Of a DNA stretch of 64,000 bases, positions 51,766-61,035 are shown piece after piece (positions within the stretch are counted from its first letter, which is position 1; every line of letters begins with the position of its first letter). The stretch is taken from assembly GCF_001679665.1 (NCBI RefSeq), contig NZ_CP013244.1, positions 2,488,980-2,552,979 of the forward strand, read 5' to 3'. The notes beneath the pieces are model-generated. The model saw only the letters and a program-made list of their open reading frames with translations, did no database searches and was not told the origin of the DNA. The translations under genes and the position numbers were made by a program. Source of the DNA: Candidatus Viadribacter manganicus. Lineage in GTDB: Bacteria; Pseudomonadota; Alphaproteobacteria; Caulobacterales; Aquidulcibacteraceae.

Positions 51766-52127
51766 GCAAGAAAATTCTGACCGTGGATGACTCGCGCATG
51801 ATGCGAGAGATGTTGTTGATGGTGCTGAAAGGCGCCGGCTTCGATGTTGTGCAAGCCGAAGACGGCGAAGAGGGCCTTGCGGTTTTGGGGGATGCTCAAC
51901 CGGACCTCATCATCACTGACATCAACATGCCCAAGCTCGATGGTTACGGCTTCATCGAAGGCGTGCGGTGCGATGATCGCTATCGGGCAGTGCCCATCTT
52001 GGTGCTCTCGACCGAGAGTAGCTCCGAGAAGAAAGCGCGCGCGCGCGAAGCGGGCGCTACCGGTTGGATCGTGAAACCGTTTCAAGCCGAAACGCTGATC
52101 GAAGTCGTTCGCCGTGTTTGCGCCTAA
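51762..52127 (+). CDS. cheY: chemotaxis response regulator CheYI
   Basis: A 121-residue single receiver domain. Acidic pair in TVDDSRMM, phospho-acceptor Asp in LIITDINMPKLDGYGF, switch Thr in VLSTES, and Lys in IVKPFQ. It should be phosphorylated by CheA and bind the flagellar motor. GTG start overlapping the cheX stop (GTGA). Followed by cheA after 12 bases. Confidence 0.92.
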   Translation: MSKKILTVDDSRMMREMLLMVLKGAGFDVVQAEDGEEGLAVLGDAQPDLIITDINMPKLDGYGFIEGVRCDDRYRAVPILVLSTESSSEKKARAREAGATGWIVKPFQAETLIEVVRRVCA

Positions 52128-52139
52128 GGACGAAATCTA

Positions 52140-54251
52140 ATGGACCCGATGGACGCGATCAAAGCTACATACTTTCAGGAATGCGACGAACTGCTCGCAA
52201 GCCTGGAAGAGGGGCTGCTCGCGTTGCAGACGGGCGATGGTGATAACGACACCATCAATGCGGTGTTTCGCGCGGTGCACTCGATCAAAGGCGGCGCTGG
52301 TGCGTTCGGCTTCGAGGACATGGTCGAGTTCGCGCATGTGTTTGAGACATCTCTCGATGAAATGCGCTCCGGCCGCCTCGACCCCGATCCACATGTGCTC
52401 AAAGTTATGCTGCGCGCCTCAGATGTGTTGGCCGATCACGTTCAAGCCGCAAAAGGCGAAGGTGTCGTCGACGCCGTACGCGCTCAGGCGATGTCAGAGG
52501 AACTCGAAGCGCTGACTGCACCGCCCGTGGCTGCCGTGAACGCTGCGCCGGTCGCGGCCGAGTTAGAAAAGGATGAGTGGGGCTTTGCACCGCTCAAAGT
52601 AGAGTTCGACATGGAGCCGGAGGCCCCGGCGCCGTGGATGCTCACGATGCGGCCAACCTCGGCAATGTACGCAAAGGGGCATGATGCTGCGCTGTTCTTG
52701 CGAGAATTGGCCAGGCTCGGTGAAATCAAAGCGACGCTGGATGTGAGCTTATTGCCGGATCTCTTAACGCTGGACGCGGAAGCGGCGTATTGCGGTTGGA
52801 CCGTCGAGCTTGCCGCGGAGATCGCTGAGCAGGCGATTTTGGATGTCTTCGACTTTGTCGGCGATGATTGCGCGATCAAACTGCGTCGCGCCGGTTCTGA
52901 GCTGGAATTGCCTTTCGTGCCCGAGGCGCCGCCGGCGCCGGTCGTTGCCGTAAGCGCGCCGGTGGAAACTATCGAGGCGCTCCCGGTTGCTCAGGAAGCA
53001 TCTAGCGCTGCTAAAGCCGAAGCAAAGGCTGACAATAAGTCCACCGCTCCCACAAGCGCCACCATCCGTGTTGATCTGGAACGTGTTGATCGGCTCATCG
53101 ATTTGGTCGGTGAGCTTGTGATCAATCAGGCCATGCTCGCCCAGCGTGTGATGGAGAGCGAGCAGCCGCCATCATCGACGGTGACACTTGGTCTCGATGA
53201 ACTGGAACAACTGACGCGCCAAATTCAAGACAGCGTCATGGCGATCCGCGCGCAGCCGGTGAAGTCCGTGTTCCAGCGTATGCCACGCCTGGTGCGCGAG
53301 ATTGCGGCATCGACTGGCAAGCAGGTCCGCCTGGTGATGGAAGGCGAGGGCACCGAAGTCGACAAGACGGTGATTGAGCGACTGTCCGATCCGATCACGC
53401 ACATGCTGCGCAACGCGATCGATCACGGCCTTGAAACGCCCGCTGAGCGGATTGGCGCCGGTAAGCAGGGTGAAGGCGTCGTCAGATTGTCGGCGCTTCA
53501 TCGCAGCGGCCGTATCGTCATTGAGGTCTCGGATGATGGCAAAGGCATCAATCGCCCGCGCGTGCGTGAGATCGCGATAAAAAAAGGCCTGATCAGCCCC
53601 GAAGCCAATCTCAGCGACGACGAAATTGACAATCTGATCTTCCTGCCGGGCTTTTCGACCGCATCGTCGGTGTCGAACATTTCCGGACGCGGCGTCGGCA
53701 TGGACGTTGTGAAGCGTTCGATCCAAGCGCTCGGCGGACGCATCGCGATCACCTCGCAGCCCGGCAAAGGCTCGAAGTTCTCGCTGTCGCTGCCGCTGAC
53801 GCTGGCTGTGTTGGACGGCATGGTGATTAGCGCCTCCGACCAAACTTTGGTCGCGCCGCTCACGGCGATTATCGAAACGCTGCGGCCGAAGCCGGAAGAT
53901 GTGCGCGCGCTCGGACCTACCGGCGCCGTGCTCTTGGTGCGTGGTGAGCACGTGCCGCTTATCGATGTCGGCGTCGCCCTCGGGATTCGCACAAAACCTG
54001 TCGATCCAGCCAATGGCGTTGTGCTCTTGGTTGAAAGCGAAGGCATTAGCCGCGCAGCTTTGGTCGCCGACGAAATCCAAGGCCAACGCCAGGTCGTCAT
54101 CAAGAGCCTTGAAGCGAACTTTCAGCGAGTCGTCGGCATCGCGGCGGCAACGATCTTGGGTGACGGGCGTGTGGCGCTCATCCTCGATATCGAAGCGATG
54201 CTGGAACGTCGCCTCAATGAACGTGTCATCCCCTTAGCGCGAGCAAGCTGA
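52140..54251 (+). CDS. cheA: chemotaxis histidine kinase CheA
   Basis: A 703-residue kinase. Hpt domain with His47 (AVHSIKGGAGAFGF), a linker and a second small domain (~165-265), dimerisation helices (IRVDLERVDRLIDLVGELVINQAML), HATPase domain with N box LRNAIDHGLE, G1 DDGKGI, F and G2 GRGVGMDVV, then the CheW-like regulatory domain (~565-703). It receives signals from the Mcp through CheW and phosphorylates CheY and CheB. All catalytic motifs are intact. Confidence 0.93.
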   Translation: MDPMDAIKATYFQECDELLASLEEGLLALQTGDGDNDTINAVFRAVHSIKGGAGAFGFEDMVEFAHVFETSLDEMRSGRLDPDPHVLKVMLRASDVLADHVQAAKGEGVVDAVRAQAMSEELEALTAPPVAAVNAAPVAAELEKDEWGFAPLKVEFDMEPEAPAPWMLTMRPTSAMYAKGHDAALFLRELARLGEIKATLDVSLLPDLLTLDAEAAYCGWTVELAAEIAEQAILDVFDFVGDDCAIKLRRAGSELELPFVPEAPPAPVVAVSAPVETIEALPVAQEASSAAKAEAKADNKSTAPTSATIRVDLERVDRLIDLVGELVINQAMLAQRVMESEQPPSSTVTLGLDELEQLTRQIQDSVMAIRAQPVKSVFQRMPRLVREIAASTGKQVRLVMEGEGTEVDKTVIERLSDPITHMLRNAIDHGLETPAERIGAGKQGEGVVRLSALHRSGRIVIEVSDDGKGINRPRVREIAIKKGLISPEANLSDDEIDNLIFLPGFSTASSVSNISGRGVGMDVVKRSIQALGGRIAITSQPGKGSKFSLSLPLTLAVLDGMVISASDQTLVAPLTAIIETLRPKPEDVRALGPTGAVLLVRGEHVPLIDVGVALGIRTKPVDPANGVVLLVESEGISRAALVADEIQGQRQVVIKSLEANFQRVVGIAAATILGDGRVALILDIEAMLERRLNERVIPLARAS

Positions 54252-54254
54252 GCC

Positions 54255-54719
54255 ATGAGCAAAGACGAGTCACTCGGCAAAAATCTGGAACTAATTTCCT
54301 TCCGTGTCGCGGACCAGGAATTTTGTCTCGACATCATGGCCGTGCGGGAAATCCGCGGCTGGGCGCCGGCAACGCCGCTGCCGCATTCGCCGTCATACGT
54401 GCGCGGCGTCATCAATCTGCGCGGCGCCGTGTTGCCGATTATCGACCTTAAGGCCCGCCTTGGATTGGGCGTGTGCGATCCGCGTCCGAGCAGCGTCATT
54501 ATCGTTGTCCACATCGGTTCGCGCCTCGTGGGCCTGCTTGTAGACGCGGTGTCAGAGATTTTGGCGGCGGATATGTCGTCGGTTCAGCCGACACCCAATG
54601 TGGGTTGCGATACTGTCGGCCGGTTTGTACGCGGCATCATCGCTCAAGAAGGGCGTATGATTTCCTGGATCGCGATCGACGAGATCATGCCCTCTGAAGA
54701 GATCGTGGAAGCGGCATGA
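54255..54719 (+). CDS. cheW: chemotaxis coupling protein CheW
   Basis: A 154-residue CheW with the usual two beta-barrel subdomains: [37 protein letters not shown], and [13 protein letters not shown]. It links the receptor tip to CheA. Starts 3 bases after cheA and overlaps cheR (ATGA). Confidence 0.93.
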   Translation: MSKDESLGKNLELISFRVADQEFCLDIMAVREIRGWAPATPLPHSPSYVRGVINLRGAVLPIIDLKARLGLGVCDPRPSSVIIVVHIGSRLVGLLVDAVSEILAADMSSVQPTPNVGCDTVGRFVRGIIAQEGRMISWIAIDEIMPSEEIVEAA

Positions 54720-55591
54720 GCGCCAGCGCTGTCCTCCGCACGCGAGAGAGCGCGATCGTCGAAGGGGAATATCCCTTCACGAAGCGCAATTTCGATCAGA
54801 TCGCGACCTTCTTGCGCGAGAACACCGGCATTTCGCTCAACGATGCGAAGGCCGCTTTGGTGTATTCGCGTTTGGCCAAGCGGCTGCGCGCCCTGGGCAT
54901 TGGCGATTTCGATGAATACTGCCGTTATATAGAAACCCAAGACGGCGCCGATGAGCGCCACGAGATGGTCAATGCGTTGACTACCAACGTCACGCGCTTT
55001 TTTCGTGAGCCTCACCATTTTGAATACCTCCGCCAAGAGCTTGCGCCGACGCTGATTCAAGCGGCCAAGCATGGAAAGCGGGTGCGTCTTTGGTCAGCGG
55101 CGTGCTCGAGCGGTGAGGAGCCCTATTCGATAGCGCTCACAATGCTCGATGCTTTGCCGGATGCCGATCGCTATGACATCAAGATTCTTGCGTCCGACAT
55201 CGACGCTAAGATCCTCGCGCGTGCTCGTTTGGGCGTATACCGCGACGAGGCGATAGAGCCTATTCCTGCGGCGACGCGCGAGCGCTGGCTTGCTCAAGAG
55301 CGCCAAGGCGCTGCCAAGCAATGGCGCGTTAAAGATGCTGTCCGCTCGCTGATTACCTTCAATGAGCTCAACCTCATTGGATCGTGGCCAATGCGCGGTC
55401 AGTTCGACGTGATCTTCTGCAGAAACGTCGTCATCTATTTCGAAGAGCAAACCCAAGCGCTTGTCTGGCGTCGCTTTCGCGAAGTCATGTGCCCCGATGC
55501 GCGTCTCTTCATCGGGCATTCTGAGCGCATTGACGTGGAGGGCTTCGAGAGCGCGGGTCTTACCATCTACAAGCTGGAGGGCGCAGCATGA
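54716..55591 (+). CDS. cheR: chemotaxis receptor methyltransferase CheR
   Basis: A 291-residue SAM-dependent glutamate methyltransferase. N-terminal helical domain (~20-90), [17 protein letters not shown] site [15 protein letters not shown], and [12 protein letters not shown]. Acts on receptor glutamates, perhaps docking on the DWQDF tail of McpA. ATGA overlaps on both sides place it firmly in the operon. Confidence 0.93.
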   Translation: MSASAVLRTRESAIVEGEYPFTKRNFDQIATFLRENTGISLNDAKAALVYSRLAKRLRALGIGDFDEYCRYIETQDGADERHEMVNALTTNVTRFFREPHHFEYLRQELAPTLIQAAKHGKRVRLWSAACSSGEEPYSIALTMLDALPDADRYDIKILASDIDAKILARARLGVYRDEAIEPIPAATRERWLAQERQGAAKQWRVKDAVRSLITFNELNLIGSWPMRGQFDVIFCRNVVIYFEEQTQALVWRRFREVMCPDARLFIGHSERIDVEGFESAGLTIYKLEGAA

Positions 55592-56604
55592 GCAAGGTTC
55601 GCGTCCTTATCGTTGATGATTCGCCGACCATCCGCAGCATGATCTCTAATTTGCTGGGCCGTGATCCAGAAATTGAGGTTGTGGGTTGGGCCGCCGATCC
55701 AATCGACGCGCGCGAAGCGATCAAGCAGCTCAATCCGGACGTCATAACGCTCGATGTTGAGATGCCGCGGATGAATGGCATCGAGTTTTTGGAACGGTTG
55801 ATGCGCCTGCGACCGATGCCGGTCTTGATGCTCTCCACACTGACGCAGGCTGGCGCAGCGGTGTCGCTGCACGCGCTTGAACTCGGGGCCATCGACTGTA
55901 TCGGCAAACCCGATTTTGAAGGTTTGGCCGAGAAAGTTAAGGCGGCTGCGCGTGCGCGGGTGCGTCCCGTCGGACAACGCCAGCCCGGCCAGGCGCCGAT
56001 CCAAGGCTATAGGCCGGGCTCAAAAATTCTCGCCATTGGATCATCCACCGGGGGCGTTGAGGCGTTGGATACGCTGCTCAGCAGCTTTCCGTCAAACTGC
56101 CCACCGACGGTGATTACTCAGCACATGCCAGCAACGTTCACTGCAAGCTTTGCGGCGCGTCTCGATAGAATGTGCGCGCCGAAAGTGCAGGAGGCAAGCG
56201 ATGGCGCCCCGATTATGCCGGGCCATGTTTACCTCGCGCCTGGTGGCGCGGCGCACCTTGAGGTGACGGGCGGCTCTCAGCCGCGATGCCGTTTGGTCAC
56301 CAGCGATCCGGTCAATGGCCACCGGCCGTCGGTCGACGTTCTGTTTCGCTCGGTGATGCGCGCTTACGGGCGCCGATCGGTTGGCGTCATTCTCACCGGC
56401 ATGGGCCGCGATGGCGCTGACGGCCTTCGTGCAATGCGTGAAAGCGGCGCGAATACCGTTGGTCAGGATGAAGCGAGCTGCGTTGTCTATGGAATGCCGA
56501 AAGTCGCTTGGGAAGTAGGTGCAGTGGAACGGCAATTACCCTTGAACGCAATATCGCGCGCGATCCTTGACTTGTGCGCCCTGGAAATTCGGGGAGCCGC
56601 ATAA
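55588..56604 (+). CDS. cheB: chemotaxis methylesterase/response regulator CheB
   Basis: A 338-residue protein with an N-terminal receiver ([12 protein letters not shown], phospho-acceptor in [12 protein letters not shown]) and a C-terminal methylesterase with Ser in [10 protein letters not shown], His in ITQHMP and Asp in [10 protein letters not shown]. It removes methyl groups from the receptor. The TAA shares its last base with the next ATG (TAATG). Confidence 0.93.
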   Translation: MSKVRVLIVDDSPTIRSMISNLLGRDPEIEVVGWAADPIDAREAIKQLNPDVITLDVEMPRMNGIEFLERLMRLRPMPVLMLSTLTQAGAAVSLHALELGAIDCIGKPDFEGLAEKVKAAARARVRPVGQRQPGQAPIQGYRPGSKILAIGSSTGGVEALDTLLSSFPSNCPPTVITQHMPATFTASFAARLDRMCAPKVQEASDGAPIMPGHVYLAPGGAAHLEVTGGSQPRCRLVTSDPVNGHRPSVDVLFRSVMRAYGRRSVGVILTGMGRDGADGLRAMRESGANTVGQDEASCVVYGMPKVAWEVGAVERQLPLNAISRAILDLCALEIRGAA

Positions 56605-56993
56605 TGCCCGCCGCCGCCGCGATCAAAGTGCTCGTTGTCGACGATCAGCTGACCATGCGCGCGCTTATTCGTTCAGCCCTGCAGGAAATTGGCTTTCGCG
56701 ACATCGCCGATGCGGGCGATGGCGAAGAGGGGTTTAAGTCTCTCATTGGCCGTCCGGCGCATCTTGTCATCTCCGATTTCAACATGCCCAAGATGGACGG
56801 CCTTGGCCTTCTGCGCGCCGTGCGCGCCCATGATGGAACCAAGAAGTCGGCTTTCATCATGCTGACTGGCCGTGCTGACAAAGATCTTGTCCAGCGCGCC
56901 ATTCAATTCGGCGTCAACAATTACATCACTAAGCCATTTTCGCCGCTCCAGCTTCGTCAGAAGATCGAAGAAGTTTTTGGAGCTTTGACATGA
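56604..56993 (+). CDS. chemotaxis response regulator CheYII
   Basis: A 129-residue receiver protein: VVDDQLTMRALIRSAL, DFNMPKMDGLGL with the phospho-acceptor Asp, switch Thr in MLTGRAD and Lys in YITKPFSP. ATG 56604 overlaps the cheB stop; the longer frame inside cheB is not used. With three cheY-like genes in one cluster this copy may act as phosphate sink or on the motor. The stop overlaps cheD (ATGA). Confidence 0.9.
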   Translation: MPAAAAIKVLVVDDQLTMRALIRSALQEIGFRDIADAGDGEEGFKSLIGRPAHLVISDFNMPKMDGLGLLRAVRAHDGTKKSAFIMLTGRADKDLVQRAIQFGVNNYITKPFSPLQLRQKIEEVFGALT

Positions 56994-57547
56994 CGAGCAT
57001 TGCTGTATCTGCGCCGCAAGAGCGCACCATGCACGTCGTTCAGGGCGAGTATCGCGTCATACGTGACCCACGCATCGTGCTATCAACGATCCTTGGATCG
57101 TGCGTGGCGACATGTATTTGGGATGATGTCGCCGGCGTTGGCGGCATGAACCACTTCTTGTTGCCGGGCGATGAAGGCGCCGGGCCCGATCAGGTGAAAT
57201 ATGGCGTGAACGCCATGGAATTGCTGATCAACGGACTTCTCAAAGAGGGGGCGGCGAGATCTCGCCTTCAAGGCAAATTGTTTGGCGGCGCCCACGTGGT
57301 GCAAAGCCTTGGTGATATCGGCGCGAAGAATGCGGCGTTCGCGCTGCGTTTCCTCGCCTTGGAACGTATTCCGTGTGTGGGTCAAAGCCTTGGCGGCGAT
57401 CGCGCCAGGCGTGTGCGCTTTTGGCCGACGACTGGCCGCGCCAGCCAGCTCTTGCTTGAGTCGACACAGGCCAGCGAACTCTTGGCCGAACGCCAGCTCC
57501 AGCCGGCGCCGGTCGATCCATCGGCGGGAAAGGTGGAGCTGTTTTGA
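56990..57547 (+). CDS. cheD: chemoreceptor glutamine deamidase CheD
   Basis: A 185-residue deamidase with the catalytic pair Cys38 (LGSCVATCIWD) and His55 (GGMNHFLLPG). It converts receptor Gln to Glu, and in other species modulates CheC-type phosphatases. ATGA overlap from cheYII. The last codons overlap the TTG start of the next gene. Confidence 0.92.
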   Translation: MTSIAVSAPQERTMHVVQGEYRVIRDPRIVLSTILGSCVATCIWDDVAGVGGMNHFLLPGDEGAGPDQVKYGVNAMELLINGLLKEGAARSRLQGKLFGGAHVVQSLGDIGAKNAAFALRFLALERIPCVGQSLGGDRARRVRFWPTTGRASQLLLESTQASELLAERQLQPAPVDPSAGKVELF

Positions 57548-57912
57548 CCGCGCTCGCCATCTCCACCGAACACGGGCGAGGTACCGCTCGTTTAACCGAC
57601 ACGATCGCCACTTTGAGCCAAGAGTTGGAGCGCATTCGTGTGTTGGGTCTAAAGGTGGAGCAGACGATTTGCGCCATCGCGGTGCGCTCGGCGATCGATA
57701 GCGCCGTCGTTGCCGAATTGCAGCATCTTGACGTGCTTATTCAACACATCGCGGCCTTGCGGGATTTTTCCGAACAAGTGGCGGTGGAGTGCAGCGACGA
57801 CGCAAAGATCGATCTTGAAGCGGCGCTGGATCGTGTGACGCTCGCTGACGTTCGGCGCCGGCTCGCGCATGAAGGCGCCAACGACCGCCAAGACAATTGG
57901 GAAGTGTTGTAG
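57544..57912 (+). CDS. cheU: CheU-like chemotaxis-cluster protein
   Basis: A 122-residue helical protein (TIATLSQELERIRVLGLKVEQ; VIAELQHLDVLIQHIAALRDFSEQV). The call rests on position: in Caulobacter cheU lies between cheD and cheYIII. TTG start overlapping the cheD TGA. The coiled-coil character suggests a protein-interaction role; no enzymatic motif is seen. Confidence 0.65.
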   Translation: MTALAISTEHGRGTARLTDTIATLSQELERIRVLGLKVEQTICAIAVRSAIDSAVVAELQHLDVLIQHIAALRDFSEQVAVECSDDAKIDLEAALDRVTLADVRRRLAHEGANDRQDNWEVL

Positions 57913-57918
57913 GGTCCG

Positions 57919-58515
57919 ATGGCGGAGCTTGCCCCCGACACACGCATTAATCTTACCAAGGCCAGCATCTTGTTGGTCGACGCCAGCGCGCACTCTCTTG
58001 ATGTCACCGCGCAAATCTTGAAGGGCTTTGGCGTCTCGACGGTCCACCGCTTCAGTGATCTTAAGGACGCGGTGAAATTTCTCGCTCAGCGCACCGCCGA
58101 TCTTTTCATTATCGACCCCTCTATTTCTAATGGCGAAGGCTATGAGTGCGTTCGCGATTTGCGCCATTCGGGGCGTGCAAATGCCAGCATGCCCGTCATC
58201 TTGGTCTGCGGGCACGTTCGAAAGGCTGATCTTGCGCTCGCCCGCGACAGCGGCGCTAATTTCGTCGTCGCAAAGCCGCTCGCCCCAGTGGTTTTGTTGC
58301 AACGGCTATTGTGGGTCGCCAAGGATACGCGGCCGTTTGTCGATTGTGGCAGCTATATCGGTCCGGATCGGCGGTTCAAATTCGAAGGACCGCCTGCGGG
58401 CAGTGAAGGGCGCCGCGCCGAGGACTTGAAGGCGCCGCTCGGTGACGCGACCGAACCAAATCTTTCCCAGGATGAAGTCAACGCCATGCTCAAGCCACAG
58501 CGGGTTATCATATGA
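57919..58515 (+). CDS. CheYIII/Cle-like receiver protein with C-terminal FliM-like peptide
   Basis: A 198-residue protein. Receiver domain residues ~15-135 keeps Asp66 (FIIDPS) and Lys119 (VVAKPL), but the acidic pair is reduced to one Asp (Asp21) and the switch position is Cys (LVCGH). The tail has Arg-rich GPDRRFKF (149-156) and GRR (164-166), and ends with LSQDEVNAML at 182-191, similar to the CheY-binding N-terminus of FliM (LSQxEIDALL). Caulobacter CheYIII is, as I recall, CleA, a c-di-GMP-binding CheY-like protein with an Arg-rich region. It may capture CheY-P or compete with FliM. Confidence 0.8.
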   Translation: MAELAPDTRINLTKASILLVDASAHSLDVTAQILKGFGVSTVHRFSDLKDAVKFLAQRTADLFIIDPSISNGEGYECVRDLRHSGRANASMPVILVCGHVRKADLALARDSGANFVVAKPLAPVVLLQRLLWVAKDTRPFVDCGSYIGPDRRFKFEGPPAGSEGRRAEDLKAPLGDATEPNLSQDEVNAMLKPQRVII

Positions 58516-58970
58516 CGCGCGCCCGCTTTTTCTATCCTGAGGTGCGCCTCAAGCGCTTGCTCAAAGAACCAGGCGGGTTGAGGGTCGTGGACGCGCTTGA
58601 TCGCGCGGACGCCGCGATTGACGCCATCCGTGATGATTGCCTGTTGGCAATCGACGGAAAGATCGCGGCGATCTCTTCGGCAGCAAAACGTGAGGGCCAT
58701 CCGGACGCTCGTTACACGTTATCGAACGAAATTTACGCAGAAGCAGGCGCGCTTGGCTTGGCGGAACTCAGCGATGTGGCGCACAATCTTTGCGAACTTT
58801 TGAGTCTCGAGCGCAAGGAAGACGTGTCGGAGCAAGCAGTTCGCGTGCATGTTGATGCAATGCGCGCGCTCCGTTCGCCGGCGGTCTCCGCCAATGGCAC
58901 GCTCCGGCGCGCGGTTCTGGCCGAATTGCATCGTCTGGCGGCGCGTTTGGCGGCTGCCTCGACGCGATAG
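58512..58970 (+). CDS. cheE: CheE-like chemotaxis-cluster protein
   Basis: A 152-residue helical protein (VRLKRLLKEPGGLRVVDALD; YTLSNEIYAEAGALGLAELSD; VHVDAMRALRSP). The call rests on its position as last gene of the cluster, like Caulobacter cheE. The four-helix, Hpt-like character has no phospho-His, so a docking role is likelier than phosphotransfer. ATGA overlap with the CheYIII gene. No clear terminator follows. Confidence 0.65.
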   Translation: MTRARFFYPEVRLKRLLKEPGGLRVVDALDRADAAIDAIRDDCLLAIDGKIAAISSAAKREGHPDARYTLSNEIYAEAGALGLAELSDVAHNLCELLSLERKEDVSEQAVRVHVDAMRALRSPAVSANGTLRRAVLAELHRLAARLAAASTR

Positions 58971-59074
58971 AGTTAACAACACTGCAAATCGCTGTTACTC
59001 ACACGTGGGCTTAACTGCGTTTGCCTACAATCACCCGACAGCCGGCAGTCCGATCGGCAAGTATGGTGATTGTC

Positions 59075-59464
59075 ATGTCAAGTATCGTTTCGAATTCCAC
59101 GCATCTTCGCAGTGAGCGTTTTGAGCCGGAACCTGTGCTGGATCCGTCCGAACAGCGTAAATTGCGCGGCCACCTTGAGCAGATCGATTATGCGGCATTC
59201 GCCGCCAATCGCACGGTTGTGGCCCAGGCGTTGGGTCGTATCGATCTTACAAAATTTGAGCATTTGGCCGTAGCTGCCGCTCACGCACGTGCGCGCTGGG
59301 CAGCGGCCGCGATCGCGATGACAGAGAAGGGCGCAAATCTGACGCCCGATCAAGTCGCGCAGCTTGGCGTGCTCCGCAAGACCTTTGAGGAGTTGACCGA
59401 GGCTTACGATGCGATGCGCCGAATGGTAGAGCGAGGGTATCTCGCCTACAACGCCCGCGCTTGA
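59075..59464 (+). CDS. hypothetical helical protein downstream of the che cluster
   Basis: A 129-residue protein (MSSIVSNSTHLRSERFEPEP; AHARARWAAAAIAMTEKG; RKTFEELTEAYDAMRRMVERGYLAYNARA). ATG 59075 or 59063 could start it; neither has a strong ribosome site. Predicted mostly helical and soluble. The gap after cheE is about 100 bases with no hairpin, so co-transcription is possible. Family not recognised. Confidence 0.6.
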   Translation: MSSIVSNSTHLRSERFEPEPVLDPSEQRKLRGHLEQIDYAAFAANRTVVAQALGRIDLTKFEHLAVAAAHARARWAAAAIAMTEKGANLTPDQVAQLGVLRKTFEELTEAYDAMRRMVERGYLAYNARA

Positions 59465-59492
59465 TTGGTGAATAGCGAGCTCCTATGCGATC

Positions 59493-59506
59493 TTGACTAG
59501 GGTCAA
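59493..59506 (+). promoter_or_regulatory. perfect FixK/FNR-type box
   Basis: TTGACTAGGGTCAA is an exact TTGAC-N4-GTCAA dyad. It is centred 57.5 bases before ATG 59557, so a class II start site (about 59541) would leave a 16-base leader containing GGAG. The fixK gene lies 800 bases away. Confidence 0.65.
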
Positions 59507-59556
59507 GACAGCGAGCCTTGGAATGAGCGATGGTCTTCGGGTTGGAGATCCAAAGC

Positions 59557-59931
59557 ATGACGCTCACCAAAATTGTGATGCACTTGGCGCGCAACCCTGA
59601 AGCGGGGTTTGCCGAAGGCAGCCGTGAACACGGATACTTGTTGGTTCTGCCGCTCACGGCGGACGGGCAAATCGATGAGGATTTGTGGCATGCGCGGCGC
59701 AGCGATTGTTCGGTACGCGCCTTCTCGCCTGATGCGCCAGTACGTGAAGGGCGTTTAGCCCGGCGCGGACACAATTGGTTCTTCGACTATGACCGCGGCG
59801 GCGTTGATGACGATGAGCCGGTGTTCAAGCTCGAGCAGCACAGGTTTGAGGTCGGTGAATACGTCACCATCAGAGATCACGATGAAACGCCGCTTGTCTA
59901 CCGGATCGATGGTAAAGAGCCGCTAGACTGA
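59557..59931 (+). CDS. conserved hypothetical protein under a FixK-type box
   Basis: A 124-residue protein (MTLTKIVMHLARNPEAGF; HGYLLVLPLTADGQID; GEYVTIRDHDETPLVYRI). The N-terminal ARNPEAGFAEGSREHGY segment is seen in small alphaproteobacterial proteins of unknown role. ATG 59557 has GGAG nine bases upstream. The upstream box suggests that it is induced at low oxygen. It converges on the cytochrome c gene. Confidence 0.7.
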   Translation: MTLTKIVMHLARNPEAGFAEGSREHGYLLVLPLTADGQIDEDLWHARRSDCSVRAFSPDAPVREGRLARRGHNWFFDYDRGGVDDDEPVFKLEQHRFEVGEYVTIRDHDETPLVYRIDGKEPLD

Positions 59932-59940
59932 TCTTGGGCT

Positions 59941-60285
59941 TTACTCGCTGGATGATGGCGCGTCCTGGATGGATTGCAGGTACGCGACCAACGCACTTAC
60001 ATCGTCCGGTGCGAAAGCAAATTGCGGCATCGCTGGGTGGCCAACGCTGATGCCTTCCGCGAACGCTTCTTCAAGTGCATCCACCCGGTAGTTTTGAGAG
60101 AGCTTGCGGAATGGGGGCGCCTCCGGCGCCGGACTGTCGCCGATGCGGCCGGTCGCGTGGCAGGTGCTGCAATGTTGTTCAACGAGCGTCTGTCCGCGCG
60201 CTACTTGTGGCGGCTGTTCCACCGATTGGTGCGAAGCGCATGCGCTGGCGAGAAGAGCCGAGACGATGACGAACGCGAGCTTCAT
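59941..60285 (-). CDS. cytochrome c lipoprotein
   Basis: A 114-residue class I cytochrome c with lipoprotein signal (LLASAC, Cys16), heme motif CSTCH and a probable axial Met in HPAMPQF. It would be anchored in the periplasm and carry electrons to a terminal oxidase. It lies 12 bases downstream of fixK and is probably co-transcribed with it. Confidence 0.87.
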   Translation of the reverse strand: MKLAFVIVSALLASACASHQSVEQPPQVARGQTLVEQHCSTCHATGRIGDSPAPEAPPFRKLSQNYRVDALEEAFAEGISVGHPAMPQFAFAPDDVSALVAYLQSIQDAPSSSE

Positions 60286-60297
60286 GACGCGACTTTC

Positions 60298-60969
60298 TCA
60301 GGCGGCTTCAAGAAGCTCCAGCGCACAACGATCACGCACAACCACGTGGCGCGAACTTGGCAGCGAGATGGTCTTGTCGCGTTCCATTTGCGTAAAGGCG
60401 CGCGACACGGTTTCGATGGTGAGCGCCAAATAATCGGCAATGTCGGCGCGCGACATCGGCAGATCGATCTCACATTGCGATGTCACGCGATCGGCAAGCT
60501 GCAAAAGGAAGGCGGCGACGCGTTCGCCGGCGCCTTTGCGGCCCAGCACCAAAGCGTGTTCCTGGGCGTTTTGTAATTGGCGCTGCATCATAGTGATGAC
60601 GGCGCGCGCCGCAGAGCCGTCTTGGGTGGCGATCGTGTCGATCAACGAACGACGAACGAGAGATATCTCCGCATCGGCGACAGCCTCGGCGGAGAGAGTG
60701 TGCTGGCCACCGCATTCGAGGCCGAAGATATCGCCCGGCAAATAGAAGTTCAAAATTTGGCGCCGGCCATCGCTTGAGAAGCGAATGGTTCGAACTGCGC
60801 CGGAAACGACGCGGTAGACGTACTCGGCCGCTTCGCCTTCTCCGAACACTTCTTCGTTGCGGCGAAAGTGCATGCGCGTGCCCTGCAGGACCAAACCTGG
60901 ACCTAAGGCAATAGAATCGGACACACGGTGGGCGGGGCCGCCTGACGTTTCGATACCGAGATCGCGCAT
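60298..60969 (-). CDS. fixK: FixK-type Crp/Fnr transcriptional regulator
   Basis: A 223-residue regulator without N-terminal FNR cysteines. The cNMP-like barrel (FRRNEEVFGEGEAAEYVYRV) is followed by an HTH with MSRADIADYLALTIETVSRAF; ETVSR is the recognition helix for TTGAT-N4-ATCAA. A Cys in SQCEIDLPM resembles the redox-sensitive Cys of FixK2. It is divergent from fixL, whose cascade should activate it under low oxygen. Candidate targets inside this window carry boxes at 19364, 59493, 41850 and 43775. Confidence 0.9.
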   Translation of the reverse strand: MRDLGIETSGGPAHRVSDSIALGPGLVLQGTRMHFRRNEEVFGEGEAAEYVYRVVSGAVRTIRFSSDGRRQILNFYLPGDIFGLECGGQHTLSAEAVADAEISLVRRSLIDTIATQDGSAARAVITMMQRQLQNAQEHALVLGRKGAGERVAAFLLQLADRVTSQCEIDLPMSRADIADYLALTIETVSRAFTQMERDKTISLPSSRHVVVRDRCALELLEAA

Positions 60970-61035
60970 GGAAGGTTCTCCTCTGCGCTCTGGGGTACGC
61001 TTGGCCGCGGGGCGAGGAAATTCGGGTCGAACGCT

